Assembly (NCBI GenBank): GCA_963755985.1
Contig: CAVWLO010000001.1
Location: 248,001-312,000, forward strand
DNA: 64,000 nucleotides
Direction: 5' to 3'
From: DASXMT01 sp963755985
GTDB taxonomy: Bacteria; Actinomycetota; Acidimicrobiia; Acidimicrobiales; RAAP-2
Shown here in pieces: positions 47,579 to 55,087 of the stretch. The notes under the pieces were generated by a model. It worked only from the letters and a program-made list of their open reading frames with translations. It did no database searches and was not told where the DNA came from. The translations under genes were made by a program, and so were the position numbers. How positions within the stretch are numbered: the first letter of the stretch is position 1; each line of letters begins with the position of its first letter.

Positions 47579-47624
47579 GCAGACCAGCCGGGCCGACAAG
47601 GTCAGAACAGCCGGGCCGACAAGG
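47579..47624. repeat. 23-bp tandem duplication at the thioredoxin-gene stop codon
   Basis: Units 47579-47601 and 47602-47624 match at 21 of 23 bases. The second unit contains the gene's last codons and stop (ALSARLF and TGA, reading the minus strand). The first unit lies just beyond the gene. Another member of the gene-end duplication series. Confidence 0.85.
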
Positions 47625-48321
47625 CCTTCCGGTAGCTCGTGGTGCGCGGGTCGGCCGGGTCCAGGGTCTCCAACAGGTCCACGAATTCCTGCCGGGCGCC
47701 GTCGTCCTCTCGGACCCGATCCAACAGGCCGTCGAGCAATAGGTCGATCGCTTCGTCGGTCACCGGGACCTGCTGTGCGGCCAGCCGCGCCTCGGCCTGG
47801 AGCCGGCGGGTCTCGGGGGTCTCGGGGATCCGGGCCAGGATGGCCAACGCCTCGTCGGTCGCCCCGTCGGCGATGAGCAGGCCGGCCAGGCCGACGATGG
47901 CGCCGGCATGGTCCGGCTGCAGCTCGAGGGCCTGTCGCAACAACCCCGCGTCCTGGGCGGCCAGTCCCTGCTCGACCAGCAGGTCGGCCTCGGTGGGCTG
48001 TGGGGCCAGCTTGGCCACGAACTCGGCCACCGCCGCCTCGGGCTGGGCGCCGATGAACCCGTCGACCACCTTGCCGTCGCGGAGGGCGAAGACGGCGGGG
48101 ATGGACTTCACCTGGAAGCTCTGGGAGATCGAGGGGTTCTCATCCACGTTCACTTTGGCCAGGACCACCTCGCCCTCGGTGGCGTCAACTGCCTTCTCGA
48201 TGATGGGCCCGAGGGTCTGGCACGGCCCGCACCACGGTGCCCACAGGTCCACCACGACGGGAACCTGACTCGAGCGGCGGAGGACCTCCTCCTCGAATGT
48301 GGCATCGGTGACATCGATCAT
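47602..48321 (-). CDS. thioredoxin-domain protein with TPR-like C-terminus (YbbN/CnoX-like)
   Basis: This 239-residue protein has an N-terminal thioredoxin fold with the active site WAPWCGPCQ (C31, C34), VNVDENPSISQSFQVKSIPAVFALRDGKVVDGFIGAQ. A C-terminal helical half of TPR-like repeats follows (LVEQGLAAQDAGLLRQALELQPDHAGAIVGLAGLLI). This is the YbbN/CnoX layout, a chaperedoxin that binds unfolded clients. The ATG at 48321 gives the domain start; the frame above is not homologous. A TATTCT sits 7 bases before the ATG, so the transcript could be leaderless. Confidence 0.9.
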   Translation of the reverse strand: MIDVTDATFEEEVLRRSSQVPVVVDLWAPWCGPCQTLGPIIEKAVDATEGEVVLAKVNVDENPSISQSFQVKSIPAVFALRDGKVVDGFIGAQPEAAVAEFVAKLAPQPTEADLLVEQGLAAQDAGLLRQALELQPDHAGAIVGLAGLLIADGATDEALAILARIPETPETRRLQAEARLAAQQVPVTDEAIDLLLDGLLDRVREDDGARQEFVDLLETLDPADPRTTSYRKALSARLF

Positions 48322-48521
48322 CGTCAGGAGAATACCGGGGAGCGCCGGCCGACGGTGCCGGGCACGGCCCGAGGGCGTGCTGGCCGATGGCCGGAGGCCG
48401 GTGCCGGGCCGCGCCCGGGCCGCGACCGAGTAGGGGCCGGTCCCCATCGGGAAACAGCCCCACGCTGGAGGAACGGCTGCCGCTCCCAGGACGCCTCGCC
48501 GGGGGCGGTAGCGTCGTGTCC

Positions 48522-49575
48522 ATGACCGGAAGCTCAGCGACACTGGTGGAGGGGATCGACGTACCTTCGGTCAGACGCGTGGCTGGCGGACAGCGTCGAC
48601 GGTGTCGAGGCACCGTTCACCTTCGAGCTCATAGCCGGGGGCCGCTCCAACCTCACCTACCGGGTGACCGACGCCGTCGGCCGGTCGCTGGCCCTCCGCC
48701 GTCCGCCAGTGAGCCACGTGCTGCCCACGGCCCACGACATGAAGCGGGAGCACACCGTGATCTCCGCATTGGGTGCCACCGACGTGCCCGTCCCGAAGAC
48801 CTACGGGCTGTGCACCGACGACTCGGTGAACGGCGCGCCCTTCTACGTCATGGACTTCGTGGAGGGGCTCATCCTCCGGGACGAGGACGCCGCCGCCGGG
48901 CTGGACGAGGCCACCCGACGCCATGCCGGCGAGTCGCTGGTCGACACCCTGGCCCGCCTCCACGACGTCGACGTGAAGGCCGTCGGCCTCGACCAGTTCG
49001 GCCGCCATGAGGGGTACATCGAGCGGCAGCTGAAGCGCTGGCACGGCCAGTTCACCCAGTCGGAGGTGGAGGGCGCGCCCGGGCCGGCCATCATCGACCG
49101 GGTCCACGACCTCCTGGCCGCTCGCGTCCCCGAGCAGCAAGGCGTGGGCATCGTCCACGGCGACTACCGGCTCGACAACACGGTGGTCGGGGAGGACGGC
49201 ACGGTGCGGGCCATCCTCGACTGGGAGATCTGCACCCTCGGTGACCCCCTGGCCGACCTCGGCCTCCTCCTCGTGTACTGGACCGAGCCCGAGGACACCG
49301 AGGCGTCGCTCATCGGCGTGGGGCCGACCCGGCTGCCCGGGTTCTCCAGCCGGGCCGAGCTCGAGGCGCGCTATGCCTCGCTCTCCGACCGGGACCTGTC
49401 GGCTGTGCCCTATTACAAGGCCTTCGGATTCTGGAAGCTGGCCTGCATCCTCCAGGGGGTCTACGCCCGCTACGCCGGCGGGGCGGCGGCCGGCGACCGG
49501 AGCAACGTCGACTTGTTCCCGGTCCAGGTCGGCCGGTTGGGCGAGCGCGCTCTGGCCGAGGTGGAGTCGCTGTGA
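48522..49575 (+). CDS. APH-type phosphotransferase family protein, frameshifted
   Basis: This is an aminoglycoside phosphotransferase/choline kinase-like protein, as also found fused to or beside acyl-CoA dehydrogenases. Visible parts are FELIAGGRSNLTYRVTDAVGRSLALRRPP, VVHGDYRLDN (Brenner-type catalytic loop) and AILDWEICTLGDPLADLG. The N-terminal codons (48522-48578) and the rest (from 48580) are in different frames. Removing one G at 48579 yields PSVRRWLADSVDGVEAPFTFELIAGG. It is followed by PAC2 with a GTGA overlap. True start and phosphorylated substrate are uncertain. Confidence 0.82.
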
Positions 49576-50475
49576 CCGAGCCGGGCACGCCGATCTACAC
49601 GATCGATCCGGACTGGGGCGAGCCCATCGGGTCCCGCCTCGAGCACCCGGTGCTGGTCGTGGCCCTCGAAGGCTGGGTCGACGCAGGGCTGGGCGCGTCG
49701 ACGGCCGTGGCCGAGCTGGTGGGCACGTCGGGCACCACCCCGGTCGCCACCTTCGACTCCGAGGTGCTCATCGACCAGCGGGCCCGTCGCCCCATCGCCC
49801 AACTGGTCAACGGGATCACCACCGAGCTCACCTGGCCCTCCATCCAGATCATTGCGGGCACCGACAAGGCCGGCGCCGATGTCCTGTACCTGGTCGGGCC
49901 GGAGCCCGACTTCCGCTGGAAGTCATTCCTTGCTGCCGTGATCGAGCTGGTCCAGCAGCTCGGGGTCCGCATGGTGGTGGGACTCGGGGCCTTTCCCGCC
50001 CCCGCCCCCCACACCCGGCCGGTCCGGCTGGCCTCCACCGTCCCGCCCCAGTCGGCCAACCTGGCCGGCCGGGTCGGCTTCGTTCAGGGGACGCTGGAGG
50101 TGCCGGCCGGGGTCCAGGCCGCGCTTGAGATCGCCATCGGCGCCGTCGACGTGCCGATCATTTCGTTGTGGGCGCGGGTCCCCCACTACGTGGCGGCCAT
50201 GCCCTTCCCCGAGGCCGAGCGCGGCACTGATCGACGGGCTGTCGGCGGTGAGCGGGCTGGCCTTCGACACGACGGCCGTGCGCCGGGCCGCGGAGGCCTC
50301 CCGGCGCCAGGTGGACGAGCTGATCGCCGACAACACCGAGCACACCGACATGGTGCGGCGCCTCGAGTCCTCCATCGACTCGGAGGAGTCCAACTTCGGG
50401 ATCGACATCGAGGTCCCGAGCGGCGACGAGATCGCTGCCGAGCTCGAGCGCTTCCTCCGGGACGAGGGCCCCTAG
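49572..50475 (+). CDS. PAC2-family (proteasome-assembly-chaperone-like) protein, frameshifted
   Basis: The first part (49572-50216) has LVVALEGWVDAGLGASTAVAEL, QLVNGITTELTWPSIQI and LGVRMVVGLGAFPAPAPHTRPV. The second part (50218-50475, different frame) has SAALIDGLSAVSGLAFDTTAVRRAAEA and ends EIAAELERFLRDEG. Removing one G at 50217 joins them as PFPEASAALIDGL, the normal PAC2 pattern. Actinobacterial members are short and of unclear function. The long continuing frame to 51368 is an artefact of the shift. Confidence 0.85.
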
Positions 50476-50478
50476 CCG

Positions 50479-51486
50479 GTGGAGGTGGACGGAGGCATCG
50501 GCTTCGACCCGAGCGGCGTGGTCGAGTCGGCGCGCCAGGCCGAGGAGCTCGGATACGACGGCGTGTGGACGGCCGAGACGGCCCACGACCCGTTCCTCCC
50601 CCTGGTCCTGGCGGCAGAGCACACCGAACGGGTCAAGCTGGGCACGGGCATCGCCGTGGCCTTCGCCCGGAGCCCCATGAACCTGGCCATGCTGGCCAAC
50701 GACATCCAGACCATGTCCAAGGGACGGTTCATGCTCGGGTTGGGCTCGCAGATAAAGCCGCACATCGAGAAGCGGTTCTCCATGCCCTGGTCCCATCCCG
50801 CCCCCCGGATGCGGGAGCTCATCCTAGCCATGCGGGCCATCTGGGCCAGCTGGTCCGACGGCAGCCGCCTGGCCTTCCGGGGCGAGTTCTACCGGCACAC
50901 CCTGATGACCCCCATGTTCGACCCCGGTCCCAACCCCTACGGCAATCCCCGGGTGTTCGTTGCTGCGGTGGGCGAGCGCATGACCGAGGTGGCCGGCGAG
51001 GTGGCCGACGGCTTGCTGGCCCACGCCTTCACCACCGAGCGGTACCTGCGAGAGGTCACCGTGCCCGCCCTCGAGCGGGGGCTGGCCCTGAGCGGCAAGA
51101 CCCGCGCCGACGTGGAGATCTCCTTCCCGGGACTGGTGGTCACCGGCTCAAGCGAGGCCGAGTGGGACAAGGCCGCCGAGGCGGTCAAGGCCCAGTTGGC
51201 CTTCTACGGCTCTACCCCCGCCTACCGGCCCGTCCTCGAGCTCCACGGCTGGGGCGACCTGCAGACCGAGCTCAACACGTTGTCCAAGCGGGGGGCGTGG
51301 TCGGAGATGACCGAGCTGATCGACGACGAGTTGCTGGCCACCTTTGCCATCGTCAGCGAGCTCGATGACCTCCCGGCCAAGGTGGTCGACCGCTATGGGG
51401 ACGTGGTCGACCGCTTCAACTTCTATGCGCCATACCCGCTCGAGCCCGAGCACTGGCGGACCTTGGTGGCCGGCTTCAAGCGGTAG
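50479..51486 (+). CDS. F420-dependent LLM-class oxidoreductase
   Basis: This 335-residue luciferase-like TIM barrel begins GIGFDPSGVVESARQAEELGYDGVWTAETAHDPFLPLVLAAEHT. It continues LGTGIAVAFARSPMNLAMLANDIQTMSKGRFMLGLGSQIKPHI and FRGEFYRHTLMTPMFDPGP. It looks like the TIGR03617 type of F420-dependent oxidoreductase. These use reduced F420 to act on unknown organics. The start GTG is 3 bases beyond the PAC2 stop. Confidence 0.9.
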   Translation: MEVDGGIGFDPSGVVESARQAEELGYDGVWTAETAHDPFLPLVLAAEHTERVKLGTGIAVAFARSPMNLAMLANDIQTMSKGRFMLGLGSQIKPHIEKRFSMPWSHPAPRMRELILAMRAIWASWSDGSRLAFRGEFYRHTLMTPMFDPGPNPYGNPRVFVAAVGERMTEVAGEVADGLLAHAFTTERYLREVTVPALERGLALSGKTRADVEISFPGLVVTGSSEAEWDKAAEAVKAQLAFYGSTPAYRPVLELHGWGDLQTELNTLSKRGAWSEMTELIDDELLATFAIVSELDDLPAKVVDRYGDVVDRFNFYAPYPLEPEHWRTLVAGFKR

Positions 51487-51497
51487 GGGTAGGGACC

Positions 51498-52411
51498 TCA
51501 GTCACCGTCAGAGCCGGCAAAGCGGTCGACTCCCCGCCAGAACTCCGGGATGTCATCGGAGTCCATGATGGTGGTCATGCCGTTCACCATCTCGGGCGGG
51601 AGCGAACCGTCGTCCTCGGCAAAGCCGTACTCCCTGGCGAGCCGGCTCGACCAGTACGATCCACCGGTGCGCTCCAGGATCTGCCCGTCCGAGGCGAGAG
51701 CGACCACAGCCTTGCCGTTGAACGCGGGCGTCTCGCCAAAGGACAGGTCGAGGCCGTGCAGCTGCGTGGTGCCATCGTCGTTGACCACGGCCTGGGACAA
51801 GAGGCCCTCGGTCAGCACCAGCCCGGGCCACAGCGACACGACAGCAACGCCGTGCGGCTTCAGCTCGAGTGCGGTATCGCGGGTGACCTTGTCGATCGCC
51901 GCCTTGCCGACCCCATAGGGCACGGACAGGAGGTAGCCCTCCGCACCGTGGGAGGACACGTTGACGATGAGCCCCGAGCGCTGGGGAAGCATCACCGCGC
52001 GGCCAGGGCGGTCGTCACGTAGTCCGATCGCGGCCCGATCAGCAGGCAGCGGGTGATGTCGTCAAAGGGCAGCTCCCAAAAAGGCACGCCCACCATGGTC
52101 GAGAAGTCGGGTGAAGCCACGTTGACCACGAGGTCGAGCCGTCCCTGCTCGTCGACGATGCGCCGGAACACCGAACCGACCTGTTCGTCGTCGCCGTGAT
52201 CACAGGCAATGGGGATGGCGCGACCGCCGGCCGCTTCCGCCTCGGCCACCGTCCGCTCGAGGCTGCCCAGGCGGCCTGGAGTGTCCTGGAGGGAGCGAGC
52301 CGTCATATAGGTGGTGGCACCGCTGGCCGCGACCTGGATGGCGATCCCCTTGCCAATGTTCTTGCTGGCGCCGGTCACCAGCGCCACCCGACCTTCTAGC
52401 TCGTTCGCCAT
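51498..52411 (-). CDS. short-chain dehydrogenase/reductase, frameshifted
   Basis: The N-terminal part has the Rossmann start RVALVTGASKNIGKGIAIQVAASGATTYMTARS and LDLVVNVASPDF. The C-terminal part (51498-51995) has the catalytic SER-TYR-LYS block GLIVNVSSHGAEGYLLSVPYGVGKAAIDK. The two are out of register by a missing base near 51994, where TGA replaces a GTG-type junction (ALAARVMLPQ expected). Product resembles DHRS1-like SDRs. The start at 52411 follows GGGGGCG. If the shift is real, the gene is inactive. Confidence 0.82.
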
Positions 52412-52515
52412 ATTCGCCCCCATGTCTCGGGCCAGTTCCCCGATGCCACGCCTGGCCCGCAAAAGACCGTACCCGACCCGACCCGGCCCAGGCTCAGCTC
52501 GCCCGATGGACCCGC

Positions 52516-52998
52516 TTACCGGGTCGGGGCGGCATGCTCGGCGTCGAGCTCGCGCAACGTCTTGCGCATGCGCTTGCCCTTGTCGGCCCGCTCGTCCCGG
52601 AATGCCTGGATCCGCCCGACGGTGTCGTCGAGCCGCTCGAGCAGGGTGTCGTTGGCCGCGATCAGCTCCACCAGCAGGTCGCGGCGACGACGGGGATCGG
52701 TCTTGTTGGCTCGGTAGTCGCTGCGGATCCGCTCCAGATCGTCCTCGGCGTCGAGCACCACCTTCACCTCGGCCAGGGAGAACCCGAGCAGGTCCTGCAG
52801 CTCGCGGATCCGGCCCACCCGCTCGATGGCCGAGGCGTTGTACAGGCGTTCCCCGCTCTCCCGGTGGCTGCTGGGCGAGAGGAGGCCCAGCTGTTCCCAG
52901 TAACGCAGGGTCCGGGTGGTGAGCCCCGTGGACTTGGCCACCTCGCCGATCCGCAGGGGGGCCGACTCACCCCCGCTCACCTGGTCGTCGCCTGTCAT
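52516..52998 (-). CDS. MerR-family transcriptional regulator
   Basis: This 160-residue regulator has LRIGEVAKSTGLTTRTLRYWEQLGLLSPSSHRESGERLYNASAIERVGRIRELQDLLGFSLAEVKVVL and a coiled-coil C-terminus (LLVELIAANDTLLERLDDTVGRIQAFRDERADKGKRMRKTLRELD). There is no Cys-rich metal site in the effector part, which argues for an organic ligand. The ATG at 52998 overlaps the MFS stop (ATGA), so it is co-translated with the exporter. It likely controls the palindromic promoter of the MFS gene. Confidence 0.9.
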   Translation of the reverse strand: MTGDDQVSGGESAPLRIGEVAKSTGLTTRTLRYWEQLGLLSPSSHRESGERLYNASAIERVGRIRELQDLLGFSLAEVKVVLDAEDDLERIRSDYRANKTDPRRRRDLLVELIAANDTLLERLDDTVGRIQAFRDERADKGKRMRKTLRELDAEHAAPTR

Positions 52999-54932
52999 CG
53001 GGTGACCTCCTGGGCGGTCACCATCGCCGCCGTCGGGACCAGTTCCGGAGTCTCCTCCACGGTGCCGCCACCGACCGTCGGACCCGCACCGGCCACGGCG
53101 GCTCCGGATCCGGCAGCACCAGCACCGGCCACCGCGCCGCCCACTGGGGCGACCGTGCCGGCACCGCCCACCGGGGCGACGGCAGCGGCACCGCCCACAG
53201 AAGCACTCACAGAACCCACAGAAGCACACACAGAAGGAGCAACATCAGGGCCGGCATCGTGCACGTAGCGCTTGCCGCGGGTCCACGAGGTGGCCGCCCC
53301 GATGAGGCAGGCCACGATGGCGAAGTCGAAGGCGGCGTGGAGGCCCTGCTGGAACGGCCCGGCGATCAGCGAGGGGAAGAAGCTGTGCCCGGTGAGCACC
53401 TGGGCCTGGGCCGGCGTCACGTGCGCGAGGACCTGGGGCCCGAGCAGGTTCTGCACCGGGTTCAGGCCCAAGAAGGCGGCGAACAGGGTGGACACCGGGG
53501 GCAGGTGGGCCACCTTGTCGGCGGCCGCTTGGGGCACGCCCTGGCTCACCAGCCCGTGGTAGAGGCTGGCCGGCAATCCAGTGGACAGGCCCACGATCAT
53601 CAACGAGAAGAAGATGCCGATGGACAGGACCTGGGCCGAGTTCTGGAAGGTGGTGTTCATCCCGGCGCCGGCCCCGCGGTCCTCGGGGGGGAGGCTGTTC
53701 ATGACCCCCAACCGGTTGGGTGCGCCGAAGGCCCCCATGCTCAGGCCCATGAACAAGAGCAGCAACCCGAAGGCCCAGTACGGGAAGTTGATGGGCAGCA
53801 GCTCGAGGAGGACGAACCCCAGGGCCGAGCCGAGCATCCCGCCGGTGGCGAACGGTCGGGCACCGAACCGGTCGCTCAGGATCCCCGAGATGGGCCCGGC
53901 GATCAGGAACCCGGCCGTCAGCGGGATCATGTAGATCCCGGCCCATAGGGGGGTCCGGATGAAGTCGTAGCCGTGCAACGGCAGCCAGATGCCCTGGAGC
54001 CAGATGATGAGCATGAACATGAGCCCGCCCCGGCCGATGGCTGACACGAAGCTGGCCAGGGTCCCGGAGGTGAAGGCCCGGATGCGGAAGAGGGGCAGCC
54101 GGAACATCGGCTCTTCCACCCTCGACTCGATGAAGGCGAAGACGAAGAGGAGGGCGACCCCGAGGGCCAGCTCGCCGATGACCCGCGGGTTCTGCCATCC
54201 CATGGTCTGGCGGCCGTAGGGCTCGATCCCGTAGGTGATGCCGATCATGACCAGGATCAGCCCGGCGGCGAAGGTGACGTTGCCGGCCCAGTCCATCTTG
54301 GCCCGCTTGTGCCGGGCCAGCTCCCGCAGCTTGATGTAGCCCCAGATCGTCCCGAACAGGCCGATCGGCACCGAGACCAGGAAGATCAGCCGCCAGTTGA
54401 TCGGGGCCAGGACCCCGCCCAGGATCAGGCCGATGAACGTCCCGCTGATGGCCGCGGCCTGGTTGATCCCGAGGGCCAGGCCCCGCTGGTGGACAGGGAA
54501 GGCGTCGGTCAGGATGGCCGAGGAGTTGGCCAACAGCAGGGCCGCCCCCACCCCTTGGAACACCCGGACGACGATCAGGAAGATGGCCGCCGACGAGCCG
54601 GTCATCCAGGTGACCGAGAGCAGGAGCGAGAAGAAGGTGAAGACGGCAAAGCCCAGGTTGTACATGCGGGAGCGCCCGTACATATCGCCCAGGCGGCCGA
54701 GGCTCACCACCAGGACGCTGGTGACGACCAGGAAGCTCAGGATCATCCAGAGCAGGTAGAAGCTGTTGCCGGGCAGGAGCGGGTTCAACTTGATGCCCCG
54801 GAAGATGTCGGGCAGGGCGATCAGCATGATCGTCCCGTCGATGGTGGCCATGAGCACGCCCGTGGTCGTGATGCTCAGGGCCTGCCACTTGTAATTGTCG
54901 CCCGGTGCTTGCCTTGCCACGCCTCTTGCCAC
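52995..54932 (-). CDS. MFS transporter, DHA2 (EmrB/QacA) type
   Basis: This 645-residue exporter has about 14 transmembrane helices. The family motif A is LGRLGDMYGRSRMYNLGFAVF, and motif C is AISGTFIGLILGGVLAPINWRLIFLVSVPIG. A long Ala/Gly/Val/Pro tail with VAPVGGA repeats occupies the last 75 residues. DHA2 proteins export drugs or lipophilic compounds with a proton gradient. The start is GTG. It is coupled to the merR gene downstream and preceded by a 44-bp inverted repeat. Confidence 0.9.
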   Translation of the reverse strand: MARGVARQAPGDNYKWQALSITTTGVLMATIDGTIMLIALPDIFRGIKLNPLLPGNSFYLLWMILSFLVVTSVLVVSLGRLGDMYGRSRMYNLGFAVFTFFSLLLSVTWMTGSSAAIFLIVVRVFQGVGAALLLANSSAILTDAFPVHQRGLALGINQAAAISGTFIGLILGGVLAPINWRLIFLVSVPIGLFGTIWGYIKLRELARHKRAKMDWAGNVTFAAGLILVMIGITYGIEPYGRQTMGWQNPRVIGELALGVALLFVFAFIESRVEEPMFRLPLFRIRAFTSGTLASFVSAIGRGGLMFMLIIWLQGIWLPLHGYDFIRTPLWAGIYMIPLTAGFLIAGPISGILSDRFGARPFATGGMLGSALGFVLLELLPINFPYWAFGLLLLFMGLSMGAFGAPNRLGVMNSLPPEDRGAGAGMNTTFQNSAQVLSIGIFFSLMIVGLSTGLPASLYHGLVSQGVPQAAADKVAHLPPVSTLFAAFLGLNPVQNLLGPQVLAHVTPAQAQVLTGHSFFPSLIAGPFQQGLHAAFDFAIVACLIGAATSWTRGKRYVHDAGPDVAPSVCASVGSVSASVGGAAAVAPVGGAGTVAPVGGAVAGAGAAGSGAAVAGAGPTVGGGTVEETPELVPTAAMVTAQEVTR

Positions 54933-54978
54933 GGCCGTCGCGTCCCCGTTCCCCCGGAAGCCGCTCCTTCGGGTGAGT

Positions 54979-55022
54979 TTTACGTTGACGTGAAGGTTAC
55001 CGTTTCCTTACGTCAACGTCAA
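54979..55022. promoter_or_regulatory. inverted-repeat operator upstream of the MFS-merR unit
   Basis: Two near-palindromic boxes, TTTACGTTGACGTGAA (54979-54994) and TTACGTCAACGTCAA (55008-55022), face each other with core centres 28 bp apart. Read on the minus strand, TTGACG and TAACCT 17 bases apart form a plausible promoter that overlaps the boxes. Each box resembles the LiuR-type MerR motif (TTTACGT-N-ACGTAAA). It is the obvious target of the co-transcribed MerR. Confidence 0.75.
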
Positions 55023-55087
55023 AGTGGGGACCGAAAGGTCAACCGGCAGACCAGACCGTCACGTCGGGACGCATACCGGCGTGGGGA

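Noticed and set aside
50475..51368. 598-residue PAC2 fusion protein
   Set aside because: An artefact of the frameshift at 50217; the frame is a shadow of the LLM gene.
52998..53229. Cys-rich N-terminal extension of merR
   Set aside because: It is the antisense/out-of-frame reading of the repetitive MFS C-terminus; the MerR domain starts at 52998.
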